Shown: positions 51,106 through 62,043 of the stretch, piece after piece | How positions within the stretch are numbered: the stretch's first letter is position 1 | How the letters are laid out: the number at the start of each line of letters is the position of its first letter | NCBI RefSeq assembly: GCF_004379255.2 | Contig: NC_056050.1 | Span: forward strand, 12,275,410-12,339,409 | DNA from: Salvia splendens | Taxonomy: Eukaryota; Streptophyta; Magnoliopsida; Lamiales; Lamiaceae | Direction: 5' to 3' | Length of the DNA stretch: 64,000 bases | Notes under the pieces: generated by a model | What the model was told of the DNA's origin: nothing | The model's input: the letters and a program-made list of their open reading frames with translations, nothing else | Database searches by the model: none | Translations under genes and position numbers: made by a program

Positions 51106-53054
51106 ATGGAAGCAGAGATGGCCGTTGTCGTTGACGACTCGGGAATCGGCTCTCTACACGCTCATGATGAGAGAGAGCCTACACATGCCATCGCCGCTAC
51201 TCCTGGAATGCGGACCATCACAATCAAATCAGGAGTACTGGCCGTTTTGTCCCATTTCTATGGCCTTTTGAAGGAATGTCCGTATGCTTTCCTGGAAGAA
51301 TTCTTCAGATACTGTGATATTCAGCCCGTGCTAGCTGGATCCACGTCCGAAGATTACAGGCTTAAGACTATTCCCTTCGTTTTGAAAGGCGATGCGGGTG
51401 TCTGGCTGTCAAGGCTGCCGGAAGGATCCATCAGGACGTGGGCTGAATTCCGCATGAGATTCCTGGATCGCTTCTTTCCAGCATCTAAAACAAGTGCCCT
51501 GCAAAGGGAAATTACAGAGGCGAGGCAAGAGTATGATGTAACCCTTGGCCAGTATTGGGACAGATTCCAAAGTTTTCTTCAAGCATGCCCAAATCACAAA
51601 ATGGAGGAGAAGGAAATATACTCTGTTTTCTACAGTGGACTCGCTGTGGACAGCAAGAACGATCTCAACCTCGCTGCTCAAGGGGACTTCTCGAAAACCG
51701 CATTTAGCCAAGCTAAGAATATACTGGAAAGGTTAATCGAAGCTAAGTGGTCGTATGAGAAGTCTCGAGGGCAGTATAGGAGAGGTGCAGTGCACGTGGC
51801 AGAGGCGCGGAACGATGAAAAGTTTGAAGCTCGATTTGAGCAAATGGAAAAGAAACTACTAGAGGCAGTAGAAAAAACCAGACCACCTCCACCGCCTACA
51901 CCAAAAGAGCCACAGTATGTGCCACAACCGTCCCCACCAGAAGAACATCACTACTACTATTGCGAGTTTCCACCAGATGAAGAACCGCAGGCTCAAGTAA
52001 ATGCCGTTGGCCACTGGAACGCAAATGGAAACTGGATCCAGGGGAAACAGAGAGATGCTCCATGGAGGGACCACCCCAATTTTTGATGGACTGAACAAAA
52101 CCAACCACTCCAGTTATTAACCCAGCAAGTACAACCCTCTGAAGGGCAACTCAACTGGCCCACACGGATCCAGGATAGACCAAACTCTGGAGGAAACAGG
52201 ATACATAACGTACCTCAAGGAAACTGGTCAAGTGGAGGACAGCCTAACTGGTCAAGCCGACAACAGGAAGGAAATAGGGGGTACAAACAGCAAGGCACTC
52301 AGTTTATCAACCAGGGAAGGCAGCTGAACAACCAGATGGTCATGTACATCCCACCACACCCACGGTGAAATCAGCACCCGGGAAATCAACAGTACAACCA
52401 GCCGCGATATCAGCAAGAACACTACGGGCAATCTGACTACCCGCAGCCCAACTATAGTGGAGGACCGCCGAATCAAAGATACAACAGACACCCCAACGAA
52501 AGCCACGTAGAAATATTGGTACCACACCATCCAAATGATGCAATGCGGGAAATCCAGGAGGCTCAAAAAGAGCAACGGGCGGCGTTGGAAATGCTGACAA
52601 ACAACTCTCTCAAGGTGCAGTATTGTTGGGCAAGTTAAAGGGAAATGAAGCCACTATGCAACCACCTGGTCATGAGAATATTAGTGAAGTATCCCTGCGG
52701 TCAGGGAAGGTCTACCAAGGCCCCAGTCATCCTGCGATATCTCCACCAACTGATTCTGGACCAAGCCGTGATGAAGAGGGAGAATCCAGTAGAGGTGGTC
52801 AAGTGGAAGAAAGAGGCAAGGAAAAGGAGGGAGGAGAGGCCTCGGAAGGAGGTCAGAAGGAAGAAACTGAAAGGGTTAAGCCTTATCCGTACCGTGGAAT
52901 GGTGACAAGAAAAAAAGATGCCACAATCGATGTGGCAAGCATGTTCAAGGACGTGGATGTAAAGGTACCGCTCTTAACGGCATTAAAAATGCCCCGATCA
53001 GTAAGTTCATTAAAGACTACCTGGCAGGAAAGGTCAATGAGGAAGGGAGACTGA
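51106..53054 (+). pseudogene. Athila gag, broken
   Basis: ATG 51106 opens 326 codons with the retrotransposon gag domain (YRLKTIPFVLKGDAGVWLSR, IRTWAEFRMRFLDRFFPAS, YWDRFQSFLQACPNHKMEE). A coiled-coil-like stretch (FEARFEQMEKKLLEAVEK) and a proline-rich tail follow. A TGA at 52084-52086 stops it. The frame is then open again with only isolated stops into an Asn/Gln-rich region (52090-52620) and a charged region (52623-53054, GGQVEERGKEKEGGEASEGG). No canonical zinc knuckle is seen, as in many Athila gags. Confidence 0.85.
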
Positions 53055-53122
53055 TTACAGATGAGAACGTCTCTGCCGTAATCCAGAGAAGTAACCTCCC
53101 CTCCAAGAAAACTGATCTAGGA

Positions 53123-53599
53123 ATGTTCACACTCTCAATTTCAATCGGAGACATTCAGGTAGAGCACGCCATGTGCGACTTGGGGGCATCTATCAACGTT
53201 CTGCCATACTCCATCTATCGGAAGCTGGGAGAGGCCAAGCTAGTCGACACAGATATAATGATACAGTTGGTCGACAGATCATGTATTCACCCCGAAGGAA
53301 TTCTGGAAGATGTTATTGTAAAGGTGAATAACTTTCTATACCCAGCTGATTTTTTCGTAATCAAGATGATAGAACCCACGGCAAAAGAGTCGAGTGGAGT
53401 CCTACTGGGACAACCATTCTTGTCCACGACCAGCACTATCATAGACGTCCGCAATGGGACGATCAGTCTGGACTTCAAGGGAGAGCAGTATAGATTCAAT
53501 ATCGATGAGGCCATAAAAAGGCCAGCCAACGAAGAGAACGTGTATTCCGTGGATGTAACTGAGCCCTTGGTACAGGAGTTTTTGGAAGAAGAATTTTAA
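53123..53599 (+). pseudogene. Athila aspartic protease
   Basis: FTLSISIGDIQVEHAMCDLG and ASINVLP carry the catalytic Asp in a DLGAS context, typical of Athila proteases. The flap and C-terminal half (SSGVLLGQPFLSTTSTIIDV) follow. The domain itself is open. It would cleave the gag-pol precursor. A stop at 53597-53599 separates it from the reverse transcriptase, which in an active copy would be in frame. Confidence 0.9.
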
Positions 53600-53683
53600 A
53601 ATAGGCAGTTCACGGACTCCGCTGTAGATGAAGAGGTCGAAAAGGAAGTAGAAGAGTGGTTTGAGACAAATAAGGTTGGAGAA

Positions 53684-56600
53684 ATGAACGACCAAGCCGT
53701 CGTAGAAGCAATAACAGAATTTTGCGAACGTCCAAGGTCAACTGGGTCGGGTAAGACAGCTCAAGTATCCAGCCTAGCAAAGCAGCTTGATCAAGGAAAG
53801 CCACTAGGTGATGAAGCTGCAGAAAACCCTCTGCCCACCGAAGAGCCAAAACCCGCGAAGGAGTTGAAACCCCTTCCAGCGCATCTAAAGTACACCTTCC
53901 TGGGAGAAGACAAAACTATGCCCGTCATTATAAACAGTCGATTGACCTAAGGGCAGGAAGACAAGTTACTGGAAGTATTACGAAGGAATCAGAAGGCTAT
54001 CGGCTGGAAGCTGACAGACTTAGTGGGAATTAGCCCGGATTTGTGTATGCATCACATCCGGCTGGAGGAAGGAGCAAAGCCACACCGCGACCAACAACGG
54101 AAACTCAACCCCAACATGAGGGAAGAGGTGCTAAAAGAAATTGTCAAGCTGGTTTCAATCGAAATTATCTATTCCATTCCCGATAGTAATTGGGTCAGCC
54201 CAGTACACATGGTGCCTAAGAAAGGAGGGATTCAAGTGGTGAAAAACGAGAAAAACGAATTAATCCAGACAAGGCCAGTTACTGGGTGGAGAATGTGCAT
54301 AGACTATAGGAAGTTGAACCAAGCCACAAAGAAAGATCACTTCCATTTGTCGTTCATTGATCAAATGCTAGAGAAGTTGGCAGGGAAACAGTACTTCAGT
54401 TTCCTGGATGGTTATAGTGGTTATTTCCAGATTGCTGTAAACCCAGATGACCAAGAAAAGACGACGTTCACCTGCCCCTTTGGCACTTACGCTTACAGGA
54501 GGATGCCCTTTGGCCTCTGCAATGCTCCGGGCACTTTCCAAAGATGTATGATGAGCATTTTCTCGGATCTGTTGGAAGATTGTATTGAGATCTTCATGGA
54601 CGATTTCACTGTCTATGGGGATGATTTTGATTAAGGGCTGCATAGTCTGAACAGGGTATTGGAAAGATGCCGCCAGAAGGATTTAGTTCTGAACTTCAAG
54701 AAATTCCATTTTATGGTTACTGAAGGAATAGTTCTGGGCCACGTAGTATCAAGCAGGGGAATAGAGGTCGACCCAGCAAAGGTAGCAGTCATTGCAAAAC
54801 TCCCATATCCTACCAACCAGAAGGAGATCCGAGCCTTTTTAGGGCACGCTGGGTTCTACAGGAGATTCATCAATGATTTCGCAAAGATAGCCCAGCCTCT
54901 AACAAGACTTCTCCAGAATGATGTAGAATTTGAATTCTTAGATGCCTGCAAGGCTGCATTCCAGTTTCTGAAGGACCGATTAATAAGCTCTCCAATAATA
55001 CGCGCTCCCGACTGGAATCACCCCTTTGAGGTGATGTGCGATGCTAGTGACTATGTTGTGGGGGCGGTATTCGGTCAAAAAATCAAGGGAAAAGTTACGT
55101 CATTTTTTACGCCTCCAAAACTCTAAATCTGGAACAAAAGAACTATGATGTGACCGAAAATGAGATGCTATCAGTAGTCTTCGCATTTGAGAAGTTCAGG
55201 CCTTACCTGCTTGGGTCTAAGGTGATTGTCTATACAGATCATGCGGCCATCAAATACCTCTTGGCAAAGAAAGAGTCAAAGCCACGGTTGATCAGATGGG
55301 TACTCCTTCTACAGGAGTTTGATTGGGAAACAGTGGATAATAAAGGATGTGAGAACAAGGTGGCAGATCACCTAAGTCGAATTCTGCAAGAAGATAATGG
55401 TGAAGCCATTCCAGAGGCTTTCCCTGAGGAGCATCTCTGCCTGATCAAGTCAATACCTGAGCGCCAGTGGATCAACCAAGCGGAAGAAATTGCTCAAGCC
55501 AACCAAGGAAGCAAAGGACAGAACACGAGGAATGAGCCATGGTTCGCAGACATGGCTAATTACTTGGTAACGGGGGAGTTACCTAGAAGTGACGAAATTT
55601 TAAGAGCACAGAAGTTAAAGCTTAAAAGCGATTCCCGATACTTCTATTGGGATGATCCTTACCTATGGAAAATGGGGGCAGATCAAGTAATCCGACGCTA
55701 TATACCAGAATGGGAGCAGGAAGACGTAAAGATCCACTGTCACACACTAGCTTGTGGGGGTCATTTTGGGCCAAAGAAAGCAGCAAGGAAAATATTTGAT
55801 AGTGGGTTTTATTGGCCATCTATCCATAGAGATGCTTATGAATTCTGCAAGAAGTGCCCTCGATGTCAACTTACTGGAGGAATATCTGCTAGAGACGAGA
55901 TGCCTCAGATCCCCATTATTGTCTGTGAAATATTCGATGTATGGGGAATGGACTTCATGGGACCCTTTCCCGCATCTGAAGGTAATCTCTACATACTGGT
56001 GGCAGTGGACTATGTGTCCAAATGGATCGAGGCGAAGGCAACTAGGACGTGTGAGTCCAAAGAAGTGGCGAAGTTTTTGAAATCTAACATATTTACCCGA
56101 TATGGAGTGCCACAGGCTATTATCAATGACCAAGGGACTCATTTCGTCAACAGAACTATCGAAGCTCTGATGCGAAAATATGGAGTCCACCACCGCCTAT
56201 CCAAACCTTATCACCCACAATCCAATGGCCAGGCTGAAATCTCTAATAGAGAAATCAAGGCGATTCTAGAGAAGACGGTCAATCCCACGAGGAAAGACTG
56301 GAGCCGTCTACTGGAGGACGCACTCTGGGCCTACAGGACAGCGTTCGAAACGCCTATTGGAATGTCCCCATATAAATGGTATTTGGGAAGATGTGCCATC
56401 TGCCGGTGGGGGTTGAGCATCAAGCATACTGGGCGATCAAGGAAATGAATATGAATACCGAGGTTGGAGCTGCAGAAAGGAGAATGCAGTTACAGGAGCT
56501 GGAAGAGCTTCGCCTGGACGCCTATGACTCTGCCATGTGGTACAAAGAAAAGACGAAAATGTGGCATGATAAGAACCTTCGCAAGAAGGAACTAAAGATA

Positions 56601-56843
56601 GGCCAGAAAGTTTTGTTGTTTCAATCCAGACTGAAACTGATGCCAGGAAAGCTCAGATCTAGGTGGATAGGTCCTTATACCATTATCGCAATCCGAGCGA
56701 AAGGAGCAATCAAACTCCAAGGAGGCGATCCTGATTCACCTTCTTTCATAGTGAATGGACATAGGGTTAAACCATACAGAGAAGGAATGGAGGCATTTGT
56801 AGTGGACGACATTCCACTACTAATGCCTAACTCTCTCCAGTAG
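53684..56843 (+). pseudogene. Athila reverse transcriptase, RNase H and integrase
   Basis: RT: NWVSPVHMVPKKGG, WRMCIDYRKLNQATKKDHF, FLDGYSGYFQIAV, YRRMPFGLCNAPGTFQRCM and active site FMDDFTVYG. RNase [39 protein letters not shown]. Integrase: zinc-binding [10 protein letters not shown] ... CKKCPRC, catalytic [19 protein letters not shown] and [12 protein letters not shown], with the C-terminal GPYTIIAI region to 56843. Interruptions: stops at 53948 and 54632-54634, a shift near 55125-55150 and another near 56400. All catalytic residues remain readable, so decay is moderate. Confidence 0.92.
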
Positions 56844-57539
56844 ACAGGTAAGAAGGACTGACTGGGCACTTATGGGAAGTCTGCTTGATCAGGCGACAAA
56901 GACTTAATCAAGTGACATCCTGAAAGAGCCTGGTCAACTTCTTAAGTAGCTAGTGTAAATAGTTTTTATCATGTTAATTTATTTTCTTAATTTAAAATTA
57001 AAAGTCGGAAGTAAGGAAGGAAACTGATCAAGCGAAACTATTAAAGTTTTTCATAAAAAAATATTGTCTACTTGATCAGTACAATTCGAATTTAATTGGT
57101 GGTACAGTGATTGAGTTGATCAGGGCAGGTGATGGAAGGGAGTGCGCAGTCACTTAAGAGGTGTCAGGAAGCGCCAACTGCTGCATTAAAAGGACGAAAC
57201 GTATCAGAAAAGCTTTACCAGCTGGCACTCTGAAAAGGCGTGCCCGTACGTGAAGAGTCGCAAAGATCTGAACAGCCGAAAGGATCTCAACAGTAGAAGA
57301 TCACAACAGCCGCGATTTCATTATAAAAAGCAGATTTCAGATTCGTATATCACTTTTACCCAAGCCGCCTACATATCAGTCCTTTTGTTCTCATCAAGAA
57401 TTCTCCCCAATTTTAAAATCCCTTTTTCAAGAACATCATCTTCTCTACCAAGACCTACCCACATTACCAGTGACAATGTTGCTTAAACAACTCTCGACTT
57501 CATCCTCCTCTTCTAGGACCGACACAACCAATCGAGGTT
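56844..57539 (+). other. Athila spacer between pol and third ORF
   Basis: AT-rich, with repeated TGATCA-containing sites (near 56887, 57027, 57074 and 57118). No ORF of note. Confidence 0.6.
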
Positions 57540-59346
57540 GTGAATGTTGACAACGATTCTACGGAGGACCTTCCGTCTCCTCCCAACGAAATAATGCAAC
57601 AAAGGGAGGCGGAATGGAACTTCATTCCACATGCAGAGGATGAGGTGGGGGCTATGGCGGCCAGCACGCAAGTGGCGAAGCAAGTTGAGAGACCTCGCGT
57701 AGTGCGGTCAATTTTGGATGAGCCAGATGCACCGGGAAACCAAGGAGCCGTTGGGGTGATAAATCAAGGGGCCAGTGAGGCCGTTGAAGAGCGAGGGGCT
57801 GTCAAGGACAGCCGTCAGAGGACTGAACGTGAAAGGAAGAGGAAGGGAAAGGAAAGTGTTCTTCCTCCTCCGAAGAAAATCCGCCCCGCATCCCGGGGAA
57901 TCATTATTACTGATGCAAACCAAACAGTCCCTCCACAAAAAGGAGTTTGAGGGCAGCGACACAGAGGGAAGAGAACTCCGGTGGGCCCGTACATCCCGCA
58001 GGCGACAAGGAAGACCTGCAACACCCCCTACTGCCGAATATGCCAAACAAACTGTGGTGTTGACCACGGACCTCCTCCGGAAGATGCTGGTATTTGAAAA
58101 TCCCAAGTGGAACGAGGAGGTCCACCATAGGGTGACGGCTATAAAGCAGATGAAGGCAGGCAGGAGACTCCACCAGCCAGCCCTGGAGATGATCTGGGTT
58201 GAGGATAGATTTACCCAGTACATTACTGGGATTGGTTTTGACTGGCTGCTGGAGATCGAGGATGCCTTCGTGCCCACGAGCCTGGCCAAAGAATTCTTCA
58301 CATCCTTCCGGTTTACCGGGATTACAAACTTGGAGGCTAGGAGCGTCTCCTTCCGGGTGTTCGGGCATAAACAAAAGATGAGCCTGAACGAGTTCTCAGT
58401 GAGGATGGGACTCCATACCGAGGCCTAGGTAGCCAGTGGAGAGTGGTTCGGGCGCGACATTGGCCTTCCTCAGAGGAGGCCAGATTTTGGTCAGCAGCCA
58501 GCCTAGCAAAGCCTGTGCAACGGACGTGCCCCCGAGTTTAAAGCTTCTGAGTCCAGAGGGGACCATATTGCTGATCCGGCCCTCCACCTTGCCCAAGCCT
58601 AATTAGCCTGCAATCTCCTTGGCCAAGCCAATACATTGGCAATCCTTACTCTGGCCGAGCTCTACTTTATGTGGTGCATGAAGGAGCAAAGGAGGGTGCA
58701 CCTGGGCTATTGGACTGCCTACTCGATAAGTCAGATTGCCAGTCACCCTGCCCGCCGCCTCAACGTCTGCCACCTTCTCGGAGCATATCTAAGGCGAAAC
58801 TGGACCGTGGAATTCCAGGAGGGTGTGGAGCTTCCCAGTCGCTGCCCAAAACCTGAACTGTTTAACATTGATTTCTTTGTAAGAATTCAGGTGCTTCAAC
58901 GACTGCGCGACGGGAGACTTCGCTTCATCTCGAAGGCTCGGAAGGAGAAGCAGGCAGAGCAATAAGAGATCAGGCAGGCGGAGACAGAGGAGGCCGGACA
59001 TGGGAACAGGAGGATAACGACGGAACAACCGGTAAGCCCCGACAGACAACCACGGCAGAGGTTGGAGCTAACAACCATAGCAGAACCAGAGGCGGCTGCA
59101 CGTTCTATCAACGAATGGAGGCTCCACGTGGAGCAGTTGCTAACGCAGCTGGTGGAGAATTCGAATGCCCAGCTGGTCGCTCAATCCAGGGTCTTGCAAG
59201 CTATTCGCCACCCTCGATATGCAACCACCTCCCTCTACAAGCTCTCCTTCACCTCAACGCCCGATGTCCTCCAGGCCACCTTCGGCGTCTCTGAGTCAAC
59301 CCCAGGGAACTTTGAAGTACACCCCCCATATCTCCGCTCGTTTTAA
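57540..59346 (+). pseudogene. Athila third ORF (env position)
   Basis: A series of open blocks in changing frames. They are an acidic, low-complexity start (about 57543-57950, ending RPASRGIIITDANQTVPPQK) and a conserved-looking block (57960-58428: LLRKMLVFENPKWNEEVHHR, MIWVEDRFTQYITGIGFDW, ITNLEARSVSFRVFGHKQKM). Then come 58636-58965 (LTLAELYFMWCMKEQRRVHL, LLGAYLRRNWTVEF) and a C-terminal block to 59346. In Athila elements an ORF of unknown or envelope-like function sits here. I see no clear signal peptide or membrane anchor, so 'env' describes position only. Stops at 57950, 58428 and 58965 and frame changes show that it is dead. Confidence 0.6.
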
Positions 59347-59399
59347 GTTTACAAACAATTTTTTTTTGTTGGTCTGTATATACTCATGCTTTTTTGTTC

Positions 59400-59575
59400 T
59401 CTTACACTTAGCCCAATGTTTGGTCTAAGTGTGAGAAGTATGCATGATATTTTTGCTATCTCTGTTTGCCTGCGTTTACGTATTTAAGTTTTGTTTTTCT
59501 ATTTTTATTAGCATGTTTTGATTGCTGGCACTGCCTCACACTTAGCCCAGTGTCTGGTCTAAGTGTGAGAAGTTC
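59400..59575 (+). repeat. Direct repeat after third ORF of Athila
   Basis: CACTTAGCCCAATGTTTGG and TCTAAGTGTGAGAAGT at about 59405-59440 recur at about 59538-59573 with two or three changes. Each copy can form a hairpin (CACTTAG ... CTAAGTG). Confidence 0.8.
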
Positions 59576-60863
59576 CCTTGATTGTTGTTATGCCATCGCC
59601 TGTGCCTAACCCTTCTTTCCACTGCATCCAGTCCCTCGAGGACGAGTTCATATGCAGTGGGGAGGGGCGACGGGTTAGTTACAATAAAATCATACATGCT
59701 AAAATTTTTTCTCAAAAATAACAAATTCCAGGTAGTAATAAATAGGCAATATGCATGAAATTGGATAAATGGAAGACTTGATTACTTTTTGGGAGAGTTA
59801 GAAAAAAGATTCAGTATGCTCACATGTAAAACTTGATTGCAAAAACTTGATCAATTTGAATGACGCAAGTATGATGTAAATGCTCAATTTCTAAACCAAT
59901 TGTGAAATCTCTCTATATGTGAGTTATAAGCCAAAAGTAGAACACTTTCTACTATTTTTACAAAAGAAAAAAAATTACGAGAGGCTGACTTTTAATATTG
60001 AGATGAAAATTGCACAAGTAGTAATGACTAAAGGCATTAGGACTTAACCATTTGAGCCGTGTTCTTCTTTCATTCCACAAACCCGCCTCATTAGCAATAA
60101 GAATGGTCGGAATAAAGGGTAGCCGGGTTGATCGAGTTAGACAATCAGGTTGATCATATGAAAAGAATGAAAAGGTTTGAAAAAAAAAGAGAAAGCGCAG
60201 GAAATAGTTGTAACCTGACCCAGGAAATCAAAAGTAAAAATAATAATAAGCCGAAGGTTATAAGGCTAAAGGTCGAAATCTGACCAAGAGGGAGCACCAA
60301 GAAATAAATATCACAATTCTAATCTAGCGAGTTTAGTCAAATCTTTGGCCTTTCGACTCATGTGATTTTTCTTTAAAAATTTTATATTTAAACTTAGAAC
60401 CCCTAGGACCCTAACCTAACACGTTACTACCCTTGAGCACAGTTACAACCCAAAACAAAGACCTTAAGGAACTATCTTGTGTAGTCCGATTCAAAGTATT
60501 AAATTTGTGGCAACACCGAGTGAACAGTCCTAACATCACTGGTGAGAAACGAGTGACTGAGTGAATCCAACAGTGGTTTTTAAATTGAGCAATCTTGACA
60601 AGCTGACACCTTGATCAAGCAAAGGCGAAAGAGAAGGAACAAAAGCTACTGACAAATGGATTGACCTCGACCTCGGGTATGATTGTTGGAAAATTATTCG
60701 GTCTAATGCATACATGTGAATACGTGTTTTTATCTTAAAGTTTGCTTTTCTTTTCATTTTCCTTTACTAGTGAAATAAGTAAACCATGCTTGAAATCTGC
60801 CGTATCTTTTTCTTGTATTTTTCTTTATACTTGAGGACAAGTATGTTTTAAGTGTGAGCAGTT
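59576..60863 (+). other. Athila 3' non-coding region
   Basis: About 1.3 kb with no ORF, as usual for Athila. It ends AAGTGTGAGCAGTT directly before the 3' LTR. A polypurine tract should lie here, but the purine run is interrupted. Confidence 0.7.
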
Positions 60864-62043
60864 TGATAAGGCTCATTTCATGCATCGGTTTAAGGGTGAA
60901 ATACATGCTACTTGATCGGTTTATCGCGCAAAACAAGTGTTAAATGTGCAGAAATACCACTTAACCAAGGCAGCAAGGCCGAACTGATCAAGCAAGTACA
61001 AAAGGCGATAAAAGGCCAAGAATCGGGGGGAGTTGATCAAGGGGGAGCGATCAAGCAGTTTGGTGGGGACCACTGGCTTCTAGAAGAAGAACACGTGAGG
61101 AAATGAGCTGGATATAACGCACCATTCGGTTATCAAGGACGACGTTCTAGAAGGGGACATGTGCTGGAATATGAGACGCAAGGACGGAGCTGAGTCACGA
61201 ATCTGTTACCAAAAAGCGTCGTCATTCTAGAAGAACAACACGTAGCAATCAATGAGTCGCTCACTCTCAGAATGAGCGAATATTCCCTGTCAAGATCGTT
61301 ATCCAGCTGGCAGCCGAATCGAGCTTATAAATAGAGGGTGTGCCACCACAAGAAGGCATCCGAGACTTTACTTTCCGTCTAGTTTAGCTTAGCTTAGTTA
61401 TTTAGCGTAGTTCAGCTCTCTAGCTTAGTTTAGTTCAGTTCTCTAGCTTAGTTAGATAGCTTAGTTTAAAGGGCGACTGAAAGATAGCGCTGCAGAATAC
61501 TCATTTCTGTTAGCGTTATCTTAAGTTTCCCGTTGAGATTCTTCTCAGTTTTTACCGCTTTCTTAGATTCCAAAGTGTTAGCTTAGTTTAAATTTCACGT
61601 TGTACTCAGCTTTTAGTTTAATCAAAGTTATTTTCGCTTTTAATCCGCGCATTTTCTTTTCTGTTATTACCTGCAATTCACTTGATCCAGTAGTTAAATT
61701 TCCATTGATCAAGCTAGCTAGTTTAATTCTGTCTAGATTAAAACCAGTAGTTAAAAACTCCCAAGTTAAAGCGTGGCAGCAGCCAACCCCCCCTATTCAC
61801 TACTCACACACTCGACACACCAACTTCTCTGTGGGATCGACCCTGAACTTGCCGCTTTACTGTTAAAGTTGTGCAAAATTGGGAGTTATAAATTACTTTG
61901 GCAAGGCGGAAAGGGCGAGAGCTAGATTGCATTGATTAAGTGGCAACGACATTTGCTAACTGATCCAATCGGTTCGGTTATCATTCCATATAACTTGATC
62001 CGCATTATATTCGTGTTTTCGACCTCTTTCCAAGCCCCTTCCA
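60864..62043 (+). repeat. 3' LTR of Athila element
   Basis: 1,180 bp, TGATAAGGCTC ... CCCCTTCCA, with TATAAATAG near 61327. Confidence 0.95.

Larger units (their letters stand above)
49701..62043 (+). mobile_element. Athila-type Ty3/gypsy retrotransposon, 12.3 kb, TSD ATGGT
   Basis: LTRs of about 1.16 and 1.18 kb, both TGATAAG ... CCCCTTCCA, enclose gag, protease, RT-RNase H, integrase and a third ORF. The copia sequence duplicated on both sides is ATGGT (49696-49700 and 62044-62048). The primer binding site complements tRNA-Asp, as in Arabidopsis Athila. The protease motif DLGAS, the long LTRs and the extra ORF after integrase also fit Athila. All ORFs carry stops or frameshifts. Confidence 0.97.

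Noticed and set aside
57708..58374. Minus-strand ORFs of 155-197 codons opposite the Athila third ORF
   Set aside because: Antisense shadows. An Athila-internal antisense gene is possible in principle, but nothing in the sequence supports it.
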